Shown one piece after another: positions 48,597-55,536 of a stretch of 64,000 bases of DNA; the stretch's first letter is position 1; every line of letters starts with the position of its first letter. Source of the DNA: Sphingomonas sp. So64.6b. GTDB taxonomy: Bacteria; Pseudomonadota; Alphaproteobacteria; Sphingomonadales; Sphingomonadaceae. Under the pieces are notes generated by a model. The model searched no databases. It had not been told where the DNA came from and saw nothing but the letters and a program-made list of their open reading frames with translations. Location: positions 4,804,501 to 4,868,500 of the forward strand of contig NZ_CP048817.1 in NCBI RefSeq assembly GCF_014171475.1, written 5' to 3'. The translations under genes and the position numbers were made by a program.

Positions 48597-48615
48597 TTGT
48601 AGACTCAGTAAACAA
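48597..48615. promoter_or_regulatory. Operator-like element TTGTAGACTCAG...ACAA
   Basis: TTGTAGACTCAGTAAACAA lies 39 bases upstream of the ring-cleavage dioxygenase start. The first 12 bases are identical to the minus strand of the element upstream of the aldehyde dehydrogenase (42971-42982). TTGT and ACAA arms frame it as in the other cluster elements, but spacing is longer (11 bases). Common control is inferred. Confidence 0.5.
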
Positions 48616-48647
48616 TATGAACGCCACTTACAACATTGTATCGCTTG

Positions 48648-49406
48648 TTATAGGAAGCGGGTCGGCATCATGATCGTGCGCCACATATGTGCCGAAGGGC
48701 TGTCGTCGAAGCCGAGTCCTTCGGCCGGCTGGCGGAAATTACGGCCGATGAGGTCGGTGAAATCCTCGATATCGACGATCACGTCGGCATCGAATGCGTA
48801 AAGGTCGTTCATCGTCACAAGCCGCGCGCTCATGTACCACCGGTGGGCGCGCGCCGCTTGATAGGCGCGGTCGATATGCGGGTCGGGCCGGTAATCCGCA
48901 CCGAGCATGCGCAGATAGGCCTCGGGATATTCATACCCGACCGATTCATCGGGATAGAAGCGTAGCGCCTGATGCTGGCGAACCGCCCAGGCGACTTCCG
49001 GATCGACATAGGGTTCGATCAGCTGCGCGCCCCAATATCCGTGATCGGCGCGGATGAAGCCGATCACCGAAATGTCGTGCAGGAGGCAAGCCAGAACGAT
49101 CTTTTCATCGTGCCCCGCCCGCAGCGCCAGGCGCGCGCTTTGCAGCAGGTGCGCCGATGGGCCGAACCGACAGCGGAAAAAGTCGATCAGCGTCGGCCGC
49201 GCGGGCATCGTCGAAAGGCGCGGGTCGGGGCCCATGAGATATGGGCGCCCGGCTGGATTGGCTGCTACCGGACGCTCCTTCACCGGATCGATCTCGCCCG
49301 ACACATAGATCACCGACTTGACCGCCAGCGCTTCGAGCTGGCGGCTCATCTCCTCCTCCAACGCGTCGGCACGCTGGTGGAGGTCGTCGAGCCGGTTCAT
49401 GCTCAT
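48648..49406 (-). CDS. HD-domain protein of the diiron (PhnZ/MIOX-like) kind
   Basis: A 252-residue soluble protein. The HD motif is complete: His86 (FGPSAHLLQSARLAL), His110-Asp111 (LACLLHDI), His122 (DHGYWGAQ) and His145 (AVRQHQALRF). The H...HD...H...H spacing with an HG-x-x-GA loop resembles PhnZ/MIOX-type mixed-valent diiron oxygenases as much as phosphohydrolases. No known enzyme of methoxy-aromatic breakdown has this fold, so it is unexplained here. Its start codon is ahead of the permease stop by ATGA on the same strand (the permease is upstream in transcription), so the two are cotranslated. Confidence 0.7.
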   Translation of the reverse strand: MSMNRLDDLHQRADALEEEMSRQLEALAVKSVIYVSGEIDPVKERPVAANPAGRPYLMGPDPRLSTMPARPTLIDFFRCRFGPSAHLLQSARLALRAGHDEKIVLACLLHDISVIGFIRADHGYWGAQLIEPYVDPEVAWAVRQHQALRFYPDESVGYEYPEAYLRMLGADYRPDPHIDRAYQAARAHRWYMSARLVTMNDLYAFDADVIVDIEDFTDLIGRNFRQPAEGLGFDDSPSAHMWRTIMMPTRFL

Positions 49407-50704
49407 CCGGCCCTCGTCGCGGAGTGAAGGCGGTCGCGATACAGCGGGCGGACGCGCGACAGCATCAGCGCCGCCAGCAGTGCCAGCCCGACGAACAGCG
49501 CGAAGCCCATCGCGTAGCTGCCGTTCCGGTCGTAGAAGAACGCAAGCAGCGCAGGCCCCGATGCGGACCCAAGCGAAAAGAAGCCGGTGATCACCGGCAG
49601 CACCCGGTTCATGTGCTTTGGCCCGTAGACATGCTTGGCGAGCACCGGGCCTTCGCAGACGAGCCCGCCATGCGCGACGCCGAGCGAGAAGCTGAACAAC
49701 AGTGCCGTCGCATAATTGTCGACCGGAAAGGCCAGGATCACCATCAGCGCGATGAGCAGATACCAGAGCGTCACCCCGCGCACGGAATATTTGTCGAAGA
49801 ACCAGCCCGCCACGAACTTGGAAAGCATGCCGACCAGGAAGGTGACCGACAGCGCGCTGACTGCGAGTGCCGGGCTCAAGCCCGCCTCACGCGTGAAATA
49901 GAGCTGGGAGTTCTGGAATAGTCCCTGATCGACGCCAGCGATGATCATCACGCTGAGCACGATGCCCCAGAACATCGGCCGGCGGATCAGTTGGCCAAAG
50001 CTGAGGTCGAGTTCCGCCGCACGCGCCGCGCCAGCCACGCCCGGTGAGGACGCTGCGGCATTGCTGCTCCCGATCTCCGGCAAAAGCTCCTCTTCAGTCG
50101 GCTCCGGCCTGGCGGCGAGGATCAGCGGAATCGCGACCACGAAGATGCCGATGCCGATCAACGCGAAAGTGAGCCGCCAGCCGAGCGCCGGCATCGTCGC
50201 CAGAATATACCAGGGAAAGACGATACCGCCGATGCTCGATCCGGCCAATGCCATCGCACCGGCCAGCCCGACATTGCGGACGAACCAGCGCGACACCATC
50301 AGCTTGATGCACAACAACACCGCGCCTTGGCCAAGTCCGATCAGGAAGCCTGTCAGATAATAGGTCCAGACCGAATGCACCGCGAGGAATGCCGCGAATC
50401 CGATCGCCTGAAGCGTGACAACGGTGAGGAATACAGGCTTGAGCCCGAAGCGTTCGACCAGGGGGCCGATCAGGAAGATCGCGACAACCGCCCCGGTGAT
50501 GCCCTTCCACGTATAGATCAGCGTCGCGGTGGTGCGCGACCAGCCGAATTCGTGGATGACCTCGTTGTACAACAGCGGCATGCTGGCGGTCGGGCCGCCG
50601 AATGCGAAGAAGAAGATGAGGAAGCCCGCGGCCACCACCCTCCACCCCGGATAGTCGAGGTTCACACCGAACAGGCTTTTTTGAACAAGCGCCCCGGTCG
50701 CCAT
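49403..50704 (-). CDS. MFS permease (monocarboxylate/OxlT-like)
   Basis: A 433-residue inner-membrane transporter with 12 helices; FFFAFGGPTASMPLLYNEV, the helix 2-3 loop and GLGQGAVLLCIKLMVSRWFVRNVGLAGAMALAGSSIGG point to the oxalate/formate antiporter-monocarboxylate group rather than the AAHS group. It is the first gene of a two-gene unit with the HD protein. The upstream gap holds GTTGCTTATGACAAC, matching the cluster element. It probably imports an aromatic acid, as the DdvK-type permeases do in related clusters; the substrate cannot be read from sequence. Confidence 0.83.
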   Translation of the reverse strand: MATGALVQKSLFGVNLDYPGWRVVAAGFLIFFFAFGGPTASMPLLYNEVIHEFGWSRTTATLIYTWKGITGAVVAIFLIGPLVERFGLKPVFLTVVTLQAIGFAAFLAVHSVWTYYLTGFLIGLGQGAVLLCIKLMVSRWFVRNVGLAGAMALAGSSIGGIVFPWYILATMPALGWRLTFALIGIGIFVVAIPLILAARPEPTEEELLPEIGSSNAAASSPGVAGAARAAELDLSFGQLIRRPMFWGIVLSVMIIAGVDQGLFQNSQLYFTREAGLSPALAVSALSVTFLVGMLSKFVAGWFFDKYSVRGVTLWYLLIALMVILAFPVDNYATALLFSFSLGVAHGGLVCEGPVLAKHVYGPKHMNRVLPVITGFFSLGSASGPALLAFFYDRNGSYAMGFALFVGLALLAALMLSRVRPLYRDRLHSATRAG

Positions 50705-50798
50705 GTCAGCTCCCTATCCTACGCGCCGCCGCGCATGGCGGCGCCCATATGTTATGGCCGCCGGTATCTGACTGCGTAGTGTGCGAGTCAATCATTCT

Positions 50799-50813
50799 GT
50801 TGCTTATGACAAC
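50799..50813. promoter_or_regulatory. Operator-like palindrome GTTGCTTATGACAAC
   Basis: Arms GTTG and CAAC, with inner T/A symmetry, form an imperfect 15-base palindrome 95 bases upstream of the MFS permease start (50704, minus). It is the closest match to the element at 39621-39637 (about 13 of 16 positions). No plus-strand gene follows it, so the permease/HD operon is its only plausible target. Confidence 0.55.
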
Positions 50814-50834
50814 ATCTTCGTTGCATTTCCCCGG

Positions 50835-51263
50835 TCATCGATCGGGTTCGAACAGGAGGAGGTGACGACCGTCGGGGAGCGGGTGCCAATAGGGCTTCAG
50901 CGGGAGATCCGCAGCCAGGTCTTCCTCGGCGCACCCGATGAGATTGCTCATGACGTTGACGCCCTCGTCGAGCGTCACCATCGCGACAACATAGGGTTCA
51001 TGGTCGCGGAACGGCGGTCGTGCGCGGCGCACGATCGTGTAGCTGAACAGCTTCCCGCGGCCCGAGACTTCGCGCCATTCGAGCGTGTCGCGCCGGCCGG
51101 TGAAGATGCTCGTCGGGCGAGGGTAGAATTGAAATGCGTCCGCGATGCGATCATATTGGATCACAAGCCGCTTCTCGCGCGTCGCATCCCAGAAAGGCGC
51201 GGAAAAGCTGCGCGCGGGCGGCAGCGGCCGTTCGATGTCGAGCAAGTCGTTCAGTCGGGTCAT
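50835..51263 (-). CDS. DUF35 OB-fold protein lacking the zinc-ribbon cysteines
   Basis: A 142-residue protein of the Zn-ribbon/OB-fold DUF35 family, partners of SCP2-type thiolases. The OB fold is recognisable (EWREVSGRGKLFSYTIVRRARPPF, EPYVVAMVTLDEGVNVMSNLIG). The N-terminal rubredoxin-like knuckle, normally C-x2-C...C-x2-C, reads QYDRIADAFQFYPRPTS with no cysteine, so it cannot bind zinc in the usual way. It lies seven bases downstream of the thiolase-like gene and is the last gene of the operon, which supports a thiolase-DUF35 complex. The lost ribbon is real in the sequence; its effect is unknown. Confidence 0.8.
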   Translation of the reverse strand: MTRLNDLLDIERPLPPARSFSAPFWDATREKRLVIQYDRIADAFQFYPRPTSIFTGRRDTLEWREVSGRGKLFSYTIVRRARPPFRDHEPYVVAMVTLDEGVNVMSNLIGCAEEDLAADLPLKPYWHPLPDGRHLLLFEPDR

Positions 51264-51270
51264 GCCGCCC

Positions 51271-52443
51271 TCAAGCGTTAGGTGTGAGGATCAGGACGGT
51301 GCTGGTGTTCCAGTTGCGGCCGTAGGGAATACCGCCGATCCCGGTCACCAGTGCGCTGGCGCTGTTCCGCACCTGTCGTGGCCCGCCGTCCCCGAATAGC
51401 TGGCGCACCGCCTCTACCAGGTTGGTGCCGCCACCCGCCAAACCGCATTGGCCCGCGGAAATCTGGCCGCCGCCGGTGTTGAGCGGCAGATCGCCGGAGA
51501 ACTGAAAATCGGTCTCGTGGATGAAGGCGGCACCTTGGCCATGCGGACAGAAGTCCAGCATCTCCAACTGCATCATGATCGCGATGATGAAGTCGTCATA
51601 GGGATGGAAGGAACCGATGTCGGCCGGCGTTAGCCCGGCTTGGGCGAAGGCGCGTTCGCCGGCGACGCGGTGGCCGGTCAAGGTCGGATCGACGATCGAA
51701 CTGCGCGCGCCGACATTGGTGCGCTCACCATAACCGACCGGCACGACGCAGCGGGTGAGACCACGCTTCTCCGCCGCCTTGCGTCCCGTCACGAGTACGC
51801 CACTCGCGCCGTCGCATGGCATCACGCAGTCGAGCAAGCGGATCGGATCGTTTATCATCCGCGAGTTGACATAATCGTCGACGGTGATCGGCGTGCGCAG
51901 CTTTTCGCAGGCATTGTCGTTTCGCAGGGCGTGCTCACGTTGCGCCACCGCCAGCTTGCCGAGCGCATGAGGATCGAGTCCGAAGCGATCGTCATAATAA
52001 CGGCTGAGCATGCCAAAGGCAGCCGGCGCGCCGAGATAGCCGAACGGCGTCGTCCATTCCGCGCCATAGGATCGCGGCCGGCCGTTATTCTCCGCCACCG
52101 CCGTGTCGGCGAACAGGCACAGCACCGTCGCCGCCAGCCCTGCATCGATCGCGGCGCAGGCGCGCGCGACCGCGCCGAGCGGCGAGCTGCCGCCGATATC
52201 AACCGTCTGGCAGAAGTTGAGCTCCAGCCCCAGCTGATCGGCCATGGTCTGCGACCAGAAATTGTTGCCCGCCCCGGTCGAGGACGACGACAGGATCAGC
52301 CCGTCGATCTCGTCATTGGCGATCCCGGTCTGCCCGATGATGTCGTCAAGGATTTCAGCGGCGAGCTCCCATATGTCGACCTCGCTGCGCGGGACGATCT
52401 TGGTCTCCGCATAACCGATGATGGCATTGTCGCTGAGCGCCAT
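51271..52443 (-). CDS. SCP2-type thiolase-like protein, probable aldolase partner of DUF35
   Basis: A 390-residue thiolase-fold protein of the lipid-transfer/SCPx group. The loop that carries the nucleophilic Cys in thiolases reads VDIGGSSPLGA (83-91) with no cysteine, and the C-terminal block reads NTGGGQISAGQCGLAGG in place of the G-H-P-x-G-A thiolase motif. Ltp2-type retro-aldolases also lack the thiolase cysteine and work with a DUF35 domain; Tyr282 in FHPYDDF is a candidate catalytic residue. A true acyltransfer reaction is therefore unlikely. It sits between an enoyl-CoA hydratase and a DUF35 gene in one operon. Confidence 0.75.
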   Translation of the reverse strand: MALSDNAIIGYAETKIVPRSEVDIWELAAEILDDIIGQTGIANDEIDGLILSSSSTGAGNNFWSQTMADQLGLELNFCQTVDIGGSSPLGAVARACAAIDAGLAATVLCLFADTAVAENNGRPRSYGAEWTTPFGYLGAPAAFGMLSRYYDDRFGLDPHALGKLAVAQREHALRNDNACEKLRTPITVDDYVNSRMINDPIRLLDCVMPCDGASGVLVTGRKAAEKRGLTRCVVPVGYGERTNVGARSSIVDPTLTGHRVAGERAFAQAGLTPADIGSFHPYDDFIIAIMMQLEMLDFCPHGQGAAFIHETDFQFSGDLPLNTGGGQISAGQCGLAGGGTNLVEAVRQLFGDGGPRQVRNSASALVTGIGGIPYGRNWNTSTVLILTPNA

Positions 52444-52447
52444 GATC

Positions 52448-53248
52448 TCAATCCTCTCGCGTAATTTCGTCCGGGGCGACCACCTTGTTCTCGCCGCGCT
52501 CGATAAAGGCCGCGATGCGGCTGGTGTCCGTTGCGCCCCGCGAGGCGCCCCCGATCAGGCCTTCGAAGAACAGTCCATCGCCGTGGCCCATCTCGGCGAT
52601 GCGGGGCAGCGCCGCGCAGATCGCCCAGTTGGTGGTCGGCGCATTGCTCGCGATCGACAGCGCCAGGTCCTTCGCCTTGCTCAGCGCCTCGCCGGCGGGG
52701 ACGACATATTGGCACAGGTTGGCGCGTTCGCCCTCAGCCGCGCTCAGGACACGACCCGTCAGCATCATGTCGGACATGCGGGCATAACCGATCAGCCGTT
52801 GAATCCGCACCGCGCCACCGCCGCCGACGAAGATGCCGCGTTTGGCTTCGGGCAGCGCGAAGAAGCCGGTTTCGTCGGCCACGCGGATTTGACACGCTGC
52901 GGCGATTTCCAGCCCACCGCCGATACAAGCACCTTGGATTGCGGCGATCCACGGTATGGGGCCGCGTGCGACAAGTTCGAGTGGCACCGTCCAGCGCCCT
53001 CGCTCCCAGGGCTTGAAGGGCGCGCCGCCGCTCATCCGCGCTGCCGCTTCCGTCAAATCAAGACCGGCGGAGAAATTGCCGCCATGGCCGAACAGCACGC
53101 CTACCCGTGCCTCGCCCGCCGCCCGCTCGAACGCGGCGTGCATCTGCTCCATTACGGCGATGTTGACGGCGTTGCGCTTGGCGGGGCGATCGATGCCGAC
53201 GATCGCGATGTCGCCTTCCAGCTCGTAGGTCACCAGGGTCTCGCTCAT
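52448..53248 (-). CDS. Enoyl-CoA hydratase/isomerase family protein
   Basis: A 266-residue crotonase-fold protein: VGIDRPAKRNAVNIAV, NFSAGLDLTEAAARM (oxyanion-hole region) and PWIAAIQGACIGGGLEIAAACQIRVADETGFFALPEAKRGIFVGGGGA. The position of one hydratase Glu is kept (LPEAKRG), but the second catalytic Glu (usually G-x-x-E near residue 120) reads GGGLEIA with Glu present. It is four bases from the thiolase-like gene and downstream of the NDP-forming synthetase gene. It could add water to an aryl-propenoyl-CoA and so supply the beta-hydroxyacyl-CoA for a retro-aldol step. Confidence 0.8.
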   Translation of the reverse strand: MSETLVTYELEGDIAIVGIDRPAKRNAVNIAVMEQMHAAFERAAGEARVGVLFGHGGNFSAGLDLTEAAARMSGGAPFKPWERGRWTVPLELVARGPIPWIAAIQGACIGGGLEIAAACQIRVADETGFFALPEAKRGIFVGGGGAVRIQRLIGYARMSDMMLTGRVLSAAEGERANLCQYVVPAGEALSKAKDLALSIASNAPTTNWAICAALPRIAEMGHGDGLFFEGLIGGASRGATDTSRIAAFIERGENKVVAPDEITRED

Positions 53249-53276
53249 CTCGACTTCCTTTCGATGGGCGCGTCGC

Positions 53277-55436
53277 TCAACCCTGGCCTGTAATGACTAG
53301 CGCATCCACCGCGGTGAGGCCCTGTCCTTCGGCATGAACGAAGACGGGATTGAGATCGATCTCCTCGATCTCGGGCACGGTCATCATCAGCCTGCCGATC
53401 AGCGACGCCGTCGCCGCGACGGACTGTATGTCGACCGGGGGTGCACCACGCACGCCATGCAACAATTTGGCGCTGCGCAGCTTGTCGAGTTCGGCAATGA
53501 TATCCTTGACCGCCATGTCCGCCGGCACCAGCCGCACGTCTCCCAACGCTTCCACCCAGATGCCGCCGAGACCGATCAGCACCACCGGACCCCATTTCGG
53601 ATCGCGCTTCGCACCGATCATCAGCTCCAGCCCCTTGTCAGCCATGCGTTCGATCAGCACGCCATCGAGCATGAGACCCGGCGCCGCGCGCGCGATATTG
53701 TCGTGCAGCGTCTGCCAGGCGGTGCGCAGGGCGTCGGCGTTGCGGATGCTCAGCATCACGCCACCCGCCTCCGTCTTGTGCGCGAGCGCGCCCGCCTGCG
53801 CCTTGATCGCGACCGGGAAACCAACACGTTCAGCGATCGCTACTCCCTCGTCCAGCGTGCGGGCAAGGTCGCCATCGGGGATCCGGATACCGATCGCCGA
53901 AAGCAAACGCTTGCCCACCCATTCAGGCTGCGGGCCGCGGCCCAGCACGCCCAGATCTTCGAACGGCGCGTGGATGACCGAACGAGCATTGCGTTCCAGC
54001 GCGCGTCCATAGTGCGTGACGCGAGAGATCGCCCGCATCGACCGCTCAATCGACCGGCTGAGTATCAGCCCGTTGTCGAGCACTGCCTGCGCGAAATCTG
54101 GATCGAGCTCCGGGGCAGGAAAACTGAGGATCGCGGGCTTGGAGCGGCCCTTCAGCGCCTCGACGAAATAAGGACCATAGGTGTGCTGCGACCGCGCGGT
54201 GCCGCTGTTGATCGCAACGATCACGCTGCCCAGGTTCGGATCGCTCATCAACGCTTCGGTGCCGATCTGCGTCAGCTCGGGCTGCCAGATAGCCTGGGTG
54301 CCGAGATCCAGCGGGTTCTTGGGCGGAATATATGACGGCAGCTTAGGCTCCAGAGCAGCGCGGACGTCCTCGGTCAGCGCCGGCATCTCCAGCCCTTCTT
54401 CCTCCAGGAAATCGTGCGCGATCGCACAGAAGCCCCCCGAAAATGTCAATATGCCCGGTCCGGCCACCGGCGGCTGCGGATAGCGCGCGAGGATTTCGGC
54501 GACATCGACCAGCTCTTCCAATGTCTCGACAAGCGTCACGCCCGCGCGGGAAAGATGGACTTGCATAGACACATAGTCGCCGGCGAGCGCACCGGTATGC
54601 GACTGGATCGCCGCTTTGCCCTTCTCGCCGCGTCCGGGGTGGATCGCGATGACGGGCTTGCCGGCAGCACGCGCCCGACGGGCGGCGGCGAGGAACTCCT
54701 GGGGTTTGCGCACCTCCTCCAGATAGAGCGCGATGACCGTGGTGGCGGGGTCGAGCGTGAAGAAATTGATGAAGTCGGCGAGCCCGATGCCGGCCTCGTT
54801 GCCGGTCGAGACCGTGTACGACATCGGCAGTCCGCGAGAAGCTAGTGTCGAACTGACATATGCCATCAGTCCTCCGCTTTGCGACACCATCGCGACCGCT
54901 GGCCGGGTGCCGTCGGATGGCGTGCGCGCGACCTTGCGCGCATTGGCGAAGCCGACCGGCATGCCGTCGACCAGGTTGGTATAGCCGAGACAATTGGGGC
55001 CGAGCATCGCGATGCCGCCGTCGTGGGCGATGGCCGCCAGTTCCTCCTGCGCGGAATGGTTGCCGATCTCCGCGAAGCCCGAGGAAAATACGGTCACCGC
55101 CCGCACGCCGCGCCGCACGCACGCCTCCATTGCATCTTTCACCGCCACGGCGGGGAGGGCGAACACGGCAAGATCGACGCCCTTGGGCAGATCGTCGATG
55201 CTTTGCGAAACCGGGACGCCATCGATCTCGCCGTCGGCGCGGCCGACGATATGCACGTCGCCCGCAAATTCGTTGAGCTTCAGGTTGGTCAGCACGGTGC
55301 GCCCAGCGGTTGCCGCCTTCGACGACACGCCGACGATCGCGACCGAACGGGGCCGCATGAACAACTCGACCGCTGCGGCGCTGGCGCCGGCTGCGATCAA
55401 CGATTCATGGGTGTCGGGCACAATCGTGGTGTTCAT
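53277..55436 (-). CDS. NDP-forming acyl-CoA synthetase (FerA-like)
   Basis: A 719-residue CoA ligase of the NDP-forming acyl-CoA synthetase superfamily. The N-terminal half has the CoA-binding fold (SVAIVGVSS, LGPNCLGY) and the phosphohistidine His280 in SHTGALAGD; the C-terminal part (about 500-719) is an ATP-grasp domain (VAIKAQAGALAHKTEAGGV, ELMIGAKRDPKWGPVVLIGLGG, IDLNPV). FerA, the Sphingobium feruloyl-CoA synthetase, belongs to this superfamily, so an aryl or arylalkyl acid is a likely substrate. Family certain, acid unknown; acetate or pimelate are alternatives. Confidence 0.82.
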   Translation of the reverse strand: MNTTIVPDTHESLIAAGASAAAVELFMRPRSVAIVGVSSKAATAGRTVLTNLKLNEFAGDVHIVGRADGEIDGVPVSQSIDDLPKGVDLAVFALPAVAVKDAMEACVRRGVRAVTVFSSGFAEIGNHSAQEELAAIAHDGGIAMLGPNCLGYTNLVDGMPVGFANARKVARTPSDGTRPAVAMVSQSGGLMAYVSSTLASRGLPMSYTVSTGNEAGIGLADFINFFTLDPATTVIALYLEEVRKPQEFLAAARRARAAGKPVIAIHPGRGEKGKAAIQSHTGALAGDYVSMQVHLSRAGVTLVETLEELVDVAEILARYPQPPVAGPGILTFSGGFCAIAHDFLEEEGLEMPALTEDVRAALEPKLPSYIPPKNPLDLGTQAIWQPELTQIGTEALMSDPNLGSVIVAINSGTARSQHTYGPYFVEALKGRSKPAILSFPAPELDPDFAQAVLDNGLILSRSIERSMRAISRVTHYGRALERNARSVIHAPFEDLGVLGRGPQPEWVGKRLLSAIGIRIPDGDLARTLDEGVAIAERVGFPVAIKAQAGALAHKTEAGGVMLSIRNADALRTAWQTLHDNIARAAPGLMLDGVLIERMADKGLELMIGAKRDPKWGPVVLIGLGGIWVEALGDVRLVPADMAVKDIIAELDKLRSAKLLHGVRGAPPVDIQSVAATASLIGRLMMTVPEIEEIDLNPVFVHAEGQGLTAVDALVITGQG

Positions 55437-55499
55437 GTCGTTTCCGTTCGCGAAATTATGGCTCCGGCAATGCCGAAAGCCAGTATGGCATGGTCAGGA

Positions 55500-55533
55500 C
55501 CGGATCGGCCGGCGCATAGGCCGGCCGATCCGG
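55500..55533 (-). terminator. Perfect 14-bp hairpin right after the TonB receptor
   Basis: CCGGATCGGCCGGC at 55500-55513 pairs without mismatch with GCCGGCCGATCCGG at 55520-55533 across GCATAG, starting four bases after the receptor stop codon on the minus strand. No T run follows, so it may be a processing/stability hairpin or a weak terminator between the receptor and the synthetase operon. Confidence 0.55.
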
Positions 55534-55536
55534 CGA

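Noticed and set aside
53334..54335. 333-residue and other long plus-strand frames across the NDP-forming synthetase
   Set aside because: Shadows of the synthetase gene; no domain, wrong composition.
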